A stretch of 64,000 nt of DNA, from positions 1,280,085 to 1,344,084 of the forward strand of contig NW_004450323.1 in NCBI RefSeq assembly GCF_000321225.1. Direction: 5' to 3'. Positions 45,680 to 57,386 of the stretch are shown one piece after another. Within the stretch, counting starts at the first letter, position 1, and each line of letters opens with the position of its first letter. Source of the stretch: Odobenus rosmarus divergens. Taxonomy: Eukaryota; Chordata; Mammalia; Carnivora; Odobenidae. The notes beneath the pieces were generated by a model. The model had not been told where the DNA came from, searched no databases, and saw only the letters and a program-made list of their open reading frames with translations. A program made the position numbers and the translations under genes.

Positions 45680-46154
45680 GTAAACACAGAAAAATGTTTA
45701 TATCTCCAAGTACTAAAGTTATGTATGCACCTAATTATATCAGATATAATCTGATGTGCTGAAATTTTAGGAGGTTATATAAAAATAGGACAAGGACTGA
45801 TCTGAGGGGTTCCAACTAGTGTCAAACCCTTCCTGTAAGTTAACATATCCTCTGCTGGGGTTGTTTGTGTACAAAATATGTTAACTCTTCCATTACTTCA
45901 TTATTCAGGGTTGATTCATATGGTAAGGTGACATCTGGCAAAAAGCTACACTAGGAAAGAATGCTCACACCTTACTGATAGACAAGAATGACTCAGTGTC
46001 AGAGGGCGACAGCATCATGACTTAGTGCAGACTCAGCTGAAGCACCCCATCAAGCATCCCTGGAAACTCTGGATAAAGCCAAAAGAGGTTAGTTGTTGGT
46101 CCAACAGGGAACATCCCTATTTAAATTTCCCTGGGAGATGCTATAAACACAAAA

Positions 46155-46192
46155 GTGTGTGTGTATATGTATGGGTGTGTGTGTGTGTGTAT
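46155..46192. repeat. (TG)n microsatellite, interrupted
   Basis: GTGTGTGTGTATATGTATGG followed by a TG run. Confidence 0.95.
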
Positions 46193-46814
46193 AATCAATA
46201 ACTGTAAAAATCATAAAATCTTCTAATTTAGATGATTTTGTGATTTTACATTGATTGCAGAAATGCTAGAGGAAGGAGGTAAAAAGTAAATGATCCTGAG
46301 TTTACTGAGAAAAATCACATTCCAAAGTGCATCAATTCTTTAAAAATTTCAGAAGATGACATATAATTAATCATTATTATTATAAGATTTCAGCAGGATT
46401 ACAGCATTAGTTTATGCTAAGTAATGCAGCCTGAAAAGGCTCAATAAATCTTAGCTAAACTGAATCTCAAAGGACAAATTAACATAGTCACCCCTAGTTT
46501 TACAACACAAATAGATCTGAAAAGAAAACAAAGACTATAGCACTTGGAAGTATAGAAATCTAGTACAGTACCAAAGTAATTATTCCAGAATAATAATTCC
46601 ATAGAATAAAAGATATACAAGAGAAACCCTCTGTGAACCATAAAAATATGTAGAAAGAACACAAAGATTAAAATAGTGATAAAAATGACTTAGCTATTGT
46701 ACAAATATTAGACATTTTAAAAATTCAATCTCTCAATATACAAAACTTCTCCACATGATGCATATTTGGGGGGATGGGAAGGTAAATCAACCTTAAAATT
46801 TATCCATCTAGGTT

Positions 46815-46970
46815 ACCAGAGGAGATGGATGAAGTAGGTGGAGGGGATCAGGAGTACACTTATCTTGATGAGCACTGAGTAATATATGGAACTGCTGAAT
46901 CACTACATTGTACACCTGAAACAAACTACTATATGTTAACTGCACTGGAATTAAAATTAAATTTAAAAAG
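46815..46970 (+). mobile_element. L1 3' end, severely truncated
   Basis: GAGCACTGAGTAATATATGG, ACATTGTACACCTGAAACAA and ATATGTTAACTGCACTGGAA are the carnivoran L1 3' UTR. Flanks TTTATCCATCTAGGTT and ATTATCCTTCTAGTTT. Confidence 0.85.
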
Positions 46971-46986
46971 ATTATCCTTCTAGTTT

Positions 46987-47648
46987 TAAAAAATTTTAAT
47001 ATCCAAAACAATGTTCAGAATTTTTGAAAAACTTTAAACAGGGGACAGTTCCAAGCGTTTTTTTTTTTTTTTAAGCAATACAAATAGTTATTTGGGATGC
47101 AATGCTAACACCATACGTAAACACAATGTTGCTATTTTTGAGGCTTTAATGTATCTTATTTCTTAGTAATACCATCAAACTCTTTTGCTATAATTACTGA
47201 TATTGAATGCTAAATGACAGCAGGTAGTATGAAGGAAATTTAAATACACATAATAAGACATGTATACACACACACAACAAACCATCGCTACCAAAATAGA
47301 AGTTCTAGATTCACTTGATCAAAATATTTATAATCTTATACCTGTATTATGTCTATATTGCTATCAGTTTATATGCACATATACAATTGCTCTAACACAT
47401 AAGGTTAAAACTCTGAAACTGTAACATTCAGTCCATGTTAAGATTTCTCCTCACTGTAAATCTAACATAGAATACTTCTAAATACTTTCAAACACTGTAA
47501 GTTGTTACCAAAAACATTATAGAGCTTTCAGTTTTAGAACAAAGAAAAAGATCACTTTTCAATTATTTTACAATTTCCAATTTACTAATGATTCTGTTCA
47601 TATTCACTTATATCCAGTGTGAAATACAAGAAGTAACACTACATTGTC
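46987..47648. other. unassigned stretch
   Basis: AT-rich, one T run at 47059-47072. Nothing recognisable. Confidence 0.5.
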
Positions 47649-47665
47649 AAGAAAGAGTACAAAGC

Positions 47666-47856
47666 CTGGGGCGCCTGGGTGGCTCAGTCGTTAAGCGCCT
47701 GCCTTCGGCTCAGGTCATGATCCCAGGGTCCTGGGATCGAGCCCCGCATCGGGCTCCCCGCTCCGTGGGAAGCCTGCTTCTCCCCACTCCCCCTGCTTGT
47801 GTTCCCTCTCTCACTGTGTCTCTCTCTGTCAAATAAATAAAATCTTAAAAAAAAGA
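47666..47856 (+). mobile_element. CAN SINE
   Basis: Complete copy. Perfect flanks AAGAAAGAGTACAAAGC at 47649-47665 and 47857-47873. Near-consensus sequence. Confidence 0.97.
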
Positions 47857-48164
47857 AAGAAAGAGTACAAAGCTATAAAGACATCTTGAAAGAAATCTGG
47901 TGTATATTTCTCTTTTAAAAGTTATAAAATATGAAGTTATTAAACTGGCTTAAAATACAGCTGAAATCTACATTTGCTTTTAAAAGGGTAGACAGCCCTA
48001 GAAAAGAGTATCAGGCTCCAATTTAACGGGGTCAAATATTTGATGAGTATTTAAGGAAAAGACAACATGGAACAAAATATATCCACAAAAAGCCAAAATC
48101 TTCTAAAATGAGCAATATGGTATATAGACAAAATAATGCATACCATATATCTAAGTTAAGCAAG

Positions 48165-48325
48165 CCTAGGTCTGAAACTCTTGCTTTTGTACTTTCTAGC
48201 TATCAGCTGGTTAATGTCTATATTACTTAAACTCTGTGAGCCTTAGATTCCTTGTCTGTGAGAGGGGAATAATACCTACCCTACAGAACTAAAAATAAAA
48301 GGACTGAGACTAACAGAATCTTTTA
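48165..48325 (+). mobile_element. MIR element
   Basis: CTGTGAGCCTTAGATTCCTT, GTCTGTGAGAGGGGAATAAT, ACCTACCCTACAGAACTAAA follow the MIR core. Partial. Confidence 0.65.
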
Positions 48326-48532
48326 ATCTTATGTATATGTGAATAAATTTGTATGAAAGATATATACTGTTTTGGTATAGACTAGGGTTGTAATAAAACA
48401 TTCGTTAAGTTTGTGGGATATAATTTCACTGACTTTTGTGTCATTTTATTTTTAAAATAAATGGGGAAGAAAAAATTATCTTCCTTCTGGGTTTCAAAAC
48501 CAAATTAACAGATTTTTCAAGCCCTAAATTTA

Positions 48533-48725
48533 TTTATTTATTTATTTATTTATTTTTTAAACTTTTTATTTATTTATTCATGAGAGACAGAGAGAGAGAG
48601 AGGGGCAGAGGGAGAAGCAGGCTCCCAAGGAGCAGGGAGCCTGATGCGGGACTCGATCCCAGGACCCTGGGATCATGACCTGAGCCGAAGGCAGACGCCT
48701 AACCATCTGAGCCACCCAGGCGCCC
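48533..48725 (-). mobile_element. CAN SINE, short subtype
   Basis: Same subtype as 17012-17183, with a long (TTTA)n tail. Perfect flanks AAGCCCTAAATTTA at 48519-48532 and 48726-48739. Confidence 0.96.
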
Positions 48726-48739
48726 AAGCCCTAAATTTA

Positions 48740-49565
48740 AAACAGCCCAGTGTCCTAACTACTATATGATGGGAAAATGCTATGGTAAAACTTAATTATA
48801 TGTTAAAAAGAGTAAGTGGGACATATCACATTAAAAAAAAAATCCCCAAAACTTCTCTTCCCTAATATTTCCGTTTTATTTAATTTAAAATTATAAATGA
48901 CTAGGAATTCCACTAAAGTTTTTTTTCAAATATATGAAATATTCAACCTAAGGAGAAACTGGAAAACTGTAGAGGATGACAACACTTATTTATTACGTCC
49001 AGGTACTGCAAGAAGAAATACCAAAACTAATACCCATTATATTTCAGAATCTGGTTCCAATGCAATCTAATCCCACTAATATCAATGAAAACATTAGAAG
49101 TTTATCCCAAGGTAATTTTATATGAGATCTATGATGCAAAACTACAGTGCTATTTAAAGACAGAATGTGAGTCCTAAAAGTATTCACATGTTTTGTTTAA
49201 GTTATACCACTAAATTATTTTTTTAATGAAGAATGAAGGTGTCACTCAAAGTTTCTGCATACACACATACAGGCATATAGACACATACTGCCTCCTTTCT
49301 TCAATTGGCAAATATAATAGCAGAGGACAAGTAAATGCGTGAAGCAATGTGAAAATACCCAATGAATACATTGCGGGCATGATTAGGACATGATTATCCT
49401 ATTTGTCAATTCCCCTGAAACTAACCAAAACATTATACATTTTTTAACCACAAATAGGGACCACTAGATTAAATTGGAAAATGCAAACCCACACACACAT
49501 ACACACACGCACACAAGCGTTTAGAATTCTATAGTTCCATACTGTGCAACCCTTTATAAAGTCAG
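48740..49565. other. unassigned stretch
   Basis: AT-rich, with a degenerate CA-rich tract at 49489-49514. No gene recognised. Confidence 0.5.
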
Positions 49566-49579
49566 GAGGGTAGACCAAT

Positions 49580-49773
49580 TTTTTTTTAAGATTTTTATTT
49601 ATTTATTTGACAGAGAGACACAGCGAGAGAGGGAACACAGAAGGGGGAGTGGGAGAGGGAGAAGCAGGCTTCCCCCCAAGCAGGGAGCCCGATGTGGGGC
49701 TCGATCCCAGGACCCTGGGACCATGATCTGAGCCGAAGGCAGACGCCTAACGACTGAACCACCCAGGCGCCCC
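49580..49773 (-). mobile_element. CAN SINE
   Basis: Flanks AGGGTAGACCAATTTT and AGGGTAGATCATTTTA. Confidence 0.95.
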
Positions 49774-49956
49774 AGGGTAGATCATTTTATGTTTTTACTA
49801 ATACACCATGCTTTTCTGTATCAGAAATTACCTGTATATGGAAACTAATAAATTTGACCCAAAATATATTCAATATTTGTTCCTAATAACAAAACGTGTT
49901 ATAATAGGGTTCTTCTTTTAGAACAAATGGTTTTTCCGTAGAAAAATTAATCTCTT

Positions 49957-50139
49957 GGGGCACCTGGGTGGCTCAGTCATTAAGCATCTGCTTTCGGCTC
50001 AGGTCATGATCCCAGGGTCCTGGGATGGAGCCCCGCATCGGGCTCCCTGCTCGGCGCGAAGCCTGCTTCTCCCTCTCCCACTCCCCCTGTTTGTGTTCCT
50101 GCTCTCGCTGTGTCTCTCTCTGTCAAATAAATAAATAAA
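49957..50139 (+). mobile_element. CAN SINE
   Basis: Head GGGGCACCTGGGTGGCTCAG. The tail merges with the target site (ATTAATCTCTT left, AAATCTCTTTA right). Confidence 0.94.
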
Positions 50140-50843
50140 ATCTCTTTATAATCTAGAAACTAGATAAAGTGCAGTTTCAATTACTAATTCCTAATTAATA
50201 CACATAAGTTGCTTTTTAATTAAAATAAATGTGAAATAATAACTCACTCCAAAAGGAACTATTCCTAGACTATTTCTTCCAAGTCTTTAATATCATAATT
50301 GAATTAGTCTACTCAAATGTGTAACTGCTTTACTCACAAAGAAATATACCCTATTCAAGCGCACAAAGAGGAAAGTCTTAATTCTTCTATAAAAGAAAAT
50401 TTTAGTTACACAACACACTAATTTTCTAATAAATTTAGATTACCAAATGAAATTTATATTGCTTATTTTTCTTACATGAATTAAACAGGACAACAAAATC
50501 TTTTCTCATTTTTAGTTCTCATCTCTTATTCCAAGGCTACATTTTTGGATGTAAAGATAAGATGTTCTTTATTGAAACTATATCTTTACTTTTCATGAAA
50601 ACATTACATTTTGATATATTAAATACAGATAAAAATTTTTTAAATTTCTAACTCTACAGTTACTGTAATGTGTTTCTATAAGAGAAAAACACAAAATAAG
50701 CACAATGTCAGTGTATTTACCTTCACAGGAAATCACTGTAACTTTAAACTGTCAAACACTGCCCTCTACAGTCCACTGAATTAAGAGACAATTCAATTTC
50801 TCTAAATCACAATATAGTCCAGCCAAGGAATTTTGGGTTTTTC
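50140..50843. other. unassigned stretch
   Basis: AT-rich. The segment 50721-50775 has splice-like ends on the minus strand but every frame has a stop. Confidence 0.45.
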
Positions 50844-50860
50844 TGTCCCCCCCGCCTTTT

Positions 50861-51242
50861 TTTTAAGATTTTATTTATTTGTCAGGGAGAGAGAGGCAGA
50901 GAGAATGCACAAGCTGAGGGGCGCCTGGGTGGCTCAGTTGGTTAAGCGACTGCCTTAGGCTCAGGTCATGATCTCAGGGTCCTGGGATGGAGCCCCACAT
51001 TGGGCTCCCTGCTCGGCAGGAAGCCTGCTTCTCCCTCTCCCACACCCCCTGCTTGTGTTCCCTCTCTCTCTGTCAAACTCTCTGTCAAATAAATAAATAA
51101 AATCTTTAAAAAAAAAAAAACAAAGAATGCACAAGCTGAGAGTGGCAGGCAGAAAGAAGCAGGCTCCCAGCTGAGCAAGGAGCCCTAGGATCATGACCTG
51201 AGCCAAAGGCCGACAGACGCTTAACTGGCTGAGCCTCCCAGA
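50861..51242 (-). mobile_element. CAN SINE, split by another SINE
   Basis: Older minus-strand copy (50861-50918 and 51122-51242) with diverged head. Flanks TGTCCCCCCCGCC and TGTCCGTCCTGCC. Confidence 0.88.
50919..51121 (+). mobile_element. CAN SINE nested in a SINE
   Basis: Complete plus-strand copy. Duplication AGAATGCACAAGCTGAG on both sides (50902-50918 and 51124-51140). Confidence 0.95.
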
Positions 51243-51259
51243 TGTCCGTCCTGCCTTGT

Positions 51260-52249
51260 TTTTGAAGCAAGATTCTCCTGCACTACATAACGCTCTTTTT
51301 AAAAACAGGCATATCCTAGATAAATGCCTATTTCAAATATATTTCAACCTCTTAAGGTTTCTCCTCCTCTCTGGCTCACCCAAAACTCCATGTGCAGTTA
51401 ATTAAGCATTAACTCTTTCATGTTCCTGCACAAAGAATACAGTACTTAACCCAATTAAGATCTAACCCAATTAATCCATATATAACATATCTGAGAAAAT
51501 ATGGACATAAGCCGTACAAAAGAGGAATAAAAACACTGCATTCAGAATTCAATGTATACAAGGCCTTAACTCGATTTCCTATTAACTTGGCACATTATAA
51601 CCAGGAAAGCTTTATGAAGCCAAAATAACCCTTCCCCGGCACCACACGGGACACAACTGCCAGATCATCTCAGCTCAACATCTACTGATCCTCTTCTGTT
51701 TCAGATACTGTCCTGGTACAGGGAATATAAATATAAGTAAAATATAATCTTAATTTTGGGTAAATTTACAGTACCATAGAAGAGAAAGAAAATTTAAATG
51801 CAAAGAACTAAGTACAATGAAAGTGTGGGCCACTGAGAACAGGGACTTTGCCTATCTCAGTAAGGTTCAAGGAATGAGGAAAAGATTCCTAGAGGTGAAA
51901 ATACACTGAACTTAGTCTAAAGGATGAGCATAAACTAAGAAAGAGAATGCTAGATGTGAATTATTTAGAACTACTTAGAAGGTAAAATTAGCGAGACTTG
52001 ATAATGGGCCACTAAGAAGTAGTAAGGAAAGATGCAGGGTTACTCCTAGGTTTTTCACATGAATTAACTAGGTATATGGCAATACCATTAATTAAGATAG
52101 AGAAGAAAACAGCTGAAGGCAGGTGAGGGGCTAGTTAATGAGTTCTACCTTGGAGTCAATGAGTTTGAAGCCCTACTGCAACACTAAAGTAGAAATGCTC
52201 AGCAAGAATTTCAACATGTGAAATTAAAATAAAGTAAGAAAGGTAGAGC
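51260..52249. other. mostly unassigned; old repeat piece
   Basis: 51680-51960 (ACATCTACTGATCCTCTTCT, GATACTGTCCTGGTACAGGG, AATGAGGAAAAGATTCC) may be the first part of the old repeat whose middle and end are at 15690 and 7185. The rest is unassigned. Confidence 0.35.
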
Positions 52250-52450
52250 CCCTCAAGTGGAAATGTGGCCTGTAGATGTGTTTGATTTGGTTCACATTGT
52301 GCTTACTTTTTTTTAAGCCTTATTTAAAAATCAAGAGATGTCACATAAAAACCTAGATTTCATACCCTATCTGGCACTCACAGCAAAAACTGGATGGAGC
52401 TAAGGTCCAATTCCCCTGTTTAAATAAGGCCTGCACACCTCTGTAAACCA
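52250..52450 (+). mobile_element. possible hAT-like non-autonomous element
   Basis: GTGGCCTGTAGATGTGTTTG, TTTGGTTCACATTGTGCTTA and GATGTCACATAAAAACCTAG recall a MER/Charlie-type internal sequence. Ends are not defined and I cannot name the family. Confidence 0.3.
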
Positions 52451-52782
52451 CAATCCACAACTATGTATAAATCCCAACCCACTTCATTCTTCCATGTTAA
52501 TGGCATTGTCTCTGTAGGCGTTTTTCTTTTTTCTTTTTTATGACCTGTGTCTAAAAAGCTCTAATCAGGATCACAGAAAAGATTAGGGCTAAAAAATAAA
52601 TTTATAATCAACATAGGTTATAGTTAAAAACTGCAAGAACAGTAGGGAGAAACATCAACATAAGCTGAATCCTTGGGCAAAACAATATTTAATCATGCAG
52701 ACTTTGTGCTTTATGATATTCCTATCAACTCAAAAGTGGCCTTTACCACATTCACGCCTTAATTCAAAATTCACGTTCCCTG

Positions 52783-52950
52783 GGGTACCAGGGTGGCTCA
52801 GTTGGTTAGGTGTATGCCTTCAACTCAGATCGCAATCCCAGCCCCAAGTCAGGCTCCCTACTCAGTGGGGAGTCTGCTTCTCCCTCTCCCTCTGCTCCTC
52901 CCCATGCTCATGTGCTCTCTCTCTCAAATAAATGAATAAAATCTTTAAAA
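52783..52950 (+). mobile_element. CAN SINE
   Basis: Diverged head GGGTACCAGGGTGGCTCAGT. Flanks ATTCACGTTCCCTG and ATTCACTTACCCTG. Confidence 0.92.
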
Positions 52951-53130
52951 ACATTCACTTACCCTGTGTGTGCATATTTTAATCTCTTCAGGAACATTAT
53001 TAGTCCTTAACCATAAACTTTGAGTTTTCTATTTATTTCCAGGTAGTTTTTTTTTTCAGGAGTTAAAATAACAATACGCATATCTGATGCTCTATAAATG
53101 CTGCTGAATTGAATAAAGTAATTACCCAGG

Positions 53131-53325
53131 CCACCTGGGTGGCTCAGTGGGTTAAGTGTCTGCCTTCGCTCAGGTCATGATCTCAGGGTCCTGGGATCAA
53201 GCCCAGTGTTGGGCTCCCTGCTCAGTGGGGAGCCTGCTTCTCCCTCTCCAACTCGTGTGCACTCTCTCCCTCTCAAATAAAATCTTTTAAAAAATAAATA
53301 AAAATAAGTAAATAAATACAGCAAT
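53131..53325 (+). mobile_element. CAN SINE
   Basis: Head CCACCTGGGTGGCTCAGTGG. Long composite A-rich tail with AAATAAATA units. No clear duplication. Confidence 0.9.
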
Positions 53326-53329
53326 CCCC

Positions 53330-54586
53330 CAATACTGAGTATTGAAGAAATGAGAGATGAGCCAGAAAAGGGTTAGAAATATATCCTAAAAGACAAATGT
53401 AAAGAGATTAGTGTTATTTGAGAAGGAGATTAAAATAACCTAAAAACTATTTACTAGGTTCCTTCTCTGGCATCACCCTGTACACAGTATGGCCAGGATA
53501 CAAAGATGAACCCAATACGGTCCCAGGCTTTGATGTACTATTATCAAGTATAAAGGTTAGATGAGGTTCTAAGATGAGAGTTTTAATATATGAGAAACTG
53601 TAGCTTAAAGCATGATTATCTAGCATAAGGCAGCTAAAGAAAGGAAGTCCAATTCAATACCAGTAACTGATAGTCAACAAAAATTAAATCTGAAACAAGA
53701 TGAAAGAAGATAAATTTTTGGCAAAATAAACATATCTGCTCAGTAATTTTTTTAAATATAAATTTCAAAAGTTATGAGTACCCTTACAGGTAAGTATACT
53801 TACACATATGAATTTATGTACTCTAATGTTCAATGAATTGAGAAGTAGGACAATGCTATAAAAACCACAGATGAACAGAAGCAAGTTTTACAAAAGGCTA
53901 TATGATTACTGGCCAGCTAGATAACCACTTATTTGCCTATCAAAACAAAAGAGAGTGTCAGTTCTCCCACCTATGCAATTTAATCCTCTTGGACAATACA
54001 CAAATATAACAGATGCTAGTCCAAAAGTCATCAGACTAGTAAAGTGAAGAGAAATACAGTTATTATTAAGATCCCAAGTAAACATAAAAAGTTTCAAAAA
54101 TCTAAGGATTCAAAAAAAAAAGGCAAGAGACTAGATGGTCAGTAAGAACCAAGGTATTAACATTACCACTGAAACATACTGAAAGCCTTAGAAATTTCTA
54201 AGAGTAAAATCGCCATCTTATTTATAATGAACTTTGCTCCCTCTGGTGGCCACAAGAGGTTTTGCTAAAGTAGACATGGAGGTAGAGGGCAAACAGAAAT
54301 AGAACTGCAGGAACTATCCAGATTAACCTTCATCTGTATGTCAGACAAATAAATGTTCAATTTACGAAGACCACTTTTTTAAAAGAAAGAATTTAGGATT
54401 TAGTGTTATGAAGGTAGTCATACATAATTACACAGTCACAAGTGGATAGATACTGCTGGGAAATATAACTGAACAAGTATATGACATGTGGGCAAAGAAC
54501 TTTATACAGAGTTTTCATTTTAGAGTCTTCCATACTATTTGAATTTTTATTTCCATATGCCTATATTACTTTCATTCAAATATTGA
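53330..54586. other. unassigned stretch
   Basis: No SINE or LINE recognised. 54230-54290 is GC-richer and holds a CTCF-like motif. Confidence 0.45.
54239..54252 (-). promoter_or_regulatory. CTCF-like motif
   Basis: Minus strand TGGCCACCAGAGGG, a close match to the CTCF core pattern CCASYAGRKGGC except at its 3' end. It is outside any SINE, in otherwise AT-rich DNA. Occupancy cannot be judged from sequence. Confidence 0.35.
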
Positions 54587-54990
54587 GCCTTGGTGGCTCA
54601 GTTAGTTAAGCGCCCAGCTCCTGATTTAGGCTCAGGTCACGACCTCAGGGTCCTCGGATTCAGTCCCAGTGGGGCTCCACACTCATTGGGGAGTTTGCTT
54701 GAGATTCTCTCTCTCTCCCTCTCCCCCCCCACCACTCATGTGTGTGCGCTCTCTCTCTAAAATAAACAGGGACTCCTGGGTGGCTCAGTCGTTAAGCGTC
54801 TGCCTTCGGCTCAGGTCATGATCTCAGGGTCCTGGGATTGAGCCCCACGTCAGGCTCCCTGCTCAGCGGGAAGCCTGCTTCTCCCTCTCCCACTCCCCCT
54901 GCTTGTGTTCCCTCTCTCGCTGTCTCTCTGTCAAATAAATAAAATCTTTAAAAAAATAAAATAAAATAAATAAACAAATCTTTAAAAATA
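54587..54990 (+). mobile_element. CAN SINE, tail split by another SINE
   Basis: Begins at CTTGGTGGCTCAGTTAGTTA with a shortened head. Its tail (AAATAAACA, then AATCTTTAAAA) is separated by the second SINE. Confidence 0.88.
54769..54968 (+). mobile_element. CAN SINE nested in a SINE tail
   Basis: Head GGGACTCCTGGGTGGCTCAG. Same orientation as the host SINE. Duplicated AATAAACA on both sides. Confidence 0.9.
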
Positions 54991-54994
54991 TATA

Positions 54995-55155
54995 TTATTT
55001 GGGGAGGTGGGGGGATGGGGTAATTAGATGATGGGCATTAAGGAGGGCATATGATGTGATGAGCACTGGGTGTTATATGGAACTGATAAATTGTTGAACA
55101 CTACATCTGAGACCAACGATGTAGTATATGTTGCCTAATTAAATTTAAACAAAAA
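54995..55155 (+). mobile_element. L1 3' end, severely truncated
   Basis: GATGAGCACTGGGTGTTATA, TGGAACTGATAAATTGTTGA and ATGTTGCCTAATTAAATTTA, a second copy of the 3' UTR type seen at 46815. Flanks ATATATATTATTT and ATATATACATTATTT. Confidence 0.85.
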
Positions 55156-55359
55156 TATATATACATTATTTTCTGGACAATACAGGAAAAATACCTAATT
55201 TTTTAAGAAGTTTTAATCAATGACTCTATTCCCCTTATTCAGAGTAAAACCCATAACCATTATAATAGACTATCCCATGTGCTCCACTCTACTTCTTCCT
55301 GTTTCTCTGCACCCCCCCTCATTGCCATATGCCCATTCAGTCCTCCTTGCAGTTTGTTT

Positions 55360-55538
55360 GTTTTTTTTAAGATTTTATTTATTTATCAGAGAGAGAGAGA
55401 GTGAGCATGAGCCAGGGAGGAGCAGAGGAAGAGGGAGAAGCAGACTCCCCGCTCAGCAGGGAGCCTGATGAGGGGCTCAATCCCAGGACCCCAAGCCAAA
55501 AGCAGATGCCTAACTGACTGAGCCACCCAGGCACCCCA
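55360..55538 (-). mobile_element. CAN SINE
   Basis: Ends in GAGCCACCCAGGCACCCC at 55537, directly against a plus-strand tRNA-like SINE. Confidence 0.92.
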
Positions 55539-55625
55539 AGCATATGACTCTTGATCGCAGGGTCAGGAGTTCGAGCCCCATTTGGACATACAGCTTACTT
55601 AAAAAAAAAAAAAAAAAAAAAAAAA
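55539..55625 (+). mobile_element. short tRNA-Lys-like SINE, 5' part missing, long A tail
   Basis: GCATATGACTCTTGATCGCA then GAGTTCGAGCCCCATTTGG and ACAGCTTACTT, followed by about 26 A. The tRNA-like B-box region is intact; the A-box part is missing at the junction with the minus-strand SINE. Confidence 0.8.
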
Positions 55626-55631
55626 GATGAG

Positions 55632-55744
55632 CCTGTGTAGTGGGTTAAATTGTGTCCCCCCAAAAGACAGTCCAAGTCCTAACCCCAGGTCCCTAAGAAT
55701 GAGACCTTATTTGGAAATACGGTTTTTGCAGATATAATCAAGTT
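55632..55744 (+). repeat. old interspersed repeat fragment, possibly LTR-derived
   Basis: GTGGGTTAAATTGTGTCCCC, GTCCTAACCCCAGGTCCCTA and GACCTTATTTGGAAATACGG are a frequent mammalian repeat text whose family I cannot name with confidence. Confidence 0.45.
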
Positions 55745-55950
55745 ACAATGAGCTAGATGGTCAACTAACATTTAACAAGAAAGCCCTCAATGGAGAAAGA
55801 ATAGTCTCTTCAATAAATGGTGCAGAGGAAACTGGATAACCACATGCAAAAGAATGAAATTGGACCCCTATCTTAACTTACACTAGTAACAAAAATTAAC
55901 TTGAAAAGGGGTAAGGATTTAAGCATAAGACTTGAAACTGTAAAACTCTT

Positions 55951-56138
55951 GGGATACCTGGCTGGCTCAGTCGGCTAAGCGTCTGCCTTCAGCGCAGGTC
56001 ATGATCCCAGAGTCCTGGGATTGAGTTCCGCATCAGGCTCCCTCCCTCTACCTACCGCTCCCCCTGCTTGTGCACATGCGCGCGCACACTCTCTCTGGCA
56101 AATAAATAGATAAAATCTTAAAAAAAAAAAAAAAAAAG
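55951..56138 (+). mobile_element. CAN SINE
   Basis: In the L1. Flanks GAAACTGTAAAACTCTT and GAAACTGCAGAACTCCT. Confidence 0.94.
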
Positions 56139-56763
56139 GAAACTGCAGAACTCCTAGAAGAAACCATAGGATAAAAGCTCCTTGACATTGGCCCTGGCCA
56201 TGATTTTTTTGGATCTGACACCAAAAGCACAAGCAACAAAAGCAAAAATTAATGTGGAACTACATTAAAAAGTTTACACACAGCAAAAACAGCTCAAAAT
56301 GAAAAGGCAACCTACAGGACAGGAGAAAAATTATTTGCAGATCATATTTCTGACAAAGGGTTGATATCTAAAATATATACAGAATTCGCACAACTCAATA
56401 ACAAAACCCCCAAACAAGCCAATTTAAAAATGGGCAGCAAAACTAAATAAACATTTTTCCAGAGAAGACTTACAAATAGCAAACAAGTATACAAAAAGGT
56501 TCTTGACATCACTAATCATCAGGGGAATGCAAATCACAACCATAATGAGGTATCCTCTCACACCTGTTAGAATAGTTATCTAAAAGACAGATGGCAAGCT
56601 TTGGCAAGAATGTAGAAAAAAGGGAACCCCTGCACACTGTTGGTGGGAATGTAAACTGGTCACTGTGGAAAACAGTTTAAAGGTTCCTCAAAAACTAAAA
56701 ACAGAACTCTCATATGATCCAGCGATCCCACATCTAGTTTTACATCCAAAGAAAATGAAAACA

Positions 56764-56954
56764 GGGGGCGCCTGGGTGGCTCAGCCACTAAGCGTTTGCC
56801 TTCGGCTCAGGTCATGATCTCAGGGTCCTGGGATCAAGCCCCACATCGGGCTCCCTGCTTGGCAGGAAGCCTGCTTCTCCCTCTCCCACTCCCCCTGCGT
56901 GTGTTCCTGCTCTATCTCTCTGTCAAATAAATAAAAAAATAAAATCTTAAAAAA
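56764..56954 (+). mobile_element. CAN SINE
   Basis: In the L1. Near-consensus head. Flanks AAAATGAAAACAGG on both sides. Confidence 0.96.
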
Positions 56955-57386
56955 AAATGAAAACAGGATCTTGAAGAGATATCTGCATTCCCATGTTCAT
57001 GGAAGAATTATTCACAACAGCCAAGATATGGAAACAACCTAAGTGTCTGTCAACAGATGAATAGATAAAAAAAGATGTGATATACGTACACAATGGAATA
57101 TTATTCAGTGATGAGAAAGGAAATCCTGCCACTTGCAACAACATGAATGGACCTTGAGAGCATTATGCTAAGTAAAAAAAGTCAGGGAAAGAAGACAAAT
57201 ATCACTTATATGTGAAATCAAAGAAAGCCAATCTCACAGAAGCAGAGTAGAATGGGGTTTCCCAGGAACTTGGGGGTTGAGGGGCAGATGGGAAAATGTT
57301 GGTCAAAGGGTACAAACCTTCAGTTAAAAGACAAGTAAGTTTTGGGGATCTAATGTACAGCATGGTGATTATAGTTAATATCATAC

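Larger units (their letters stand above)
45465..46798. other. unassigned stretch with microsatellites
   Basis: 45860-46140 is GC-richer and carries AP-1-like words (see findings). No gene recognised. Confidence 0.45.

Noticed and set aside
49832..49882. Minus-strand 51-nt open segment between splice-like ends
   Set aside because: Acceptor is weak and the sequence is very AT-rich; probably chance.
50721..50775. Minus-strand 55-nt segment with CTCTTAATTCAG acceptor and GAAG|GTAAAT donor
   Set aside because: Both splice-like ends are good, but all three frames contain a stop, so it is not a coding exon.
55632..55744. Endogenous retrovirus LTR
   Set aside because: Only about 110 bp, no LTR ends, no internal retroviral genes anywhere in the window; kept as an unnamed old repeat.
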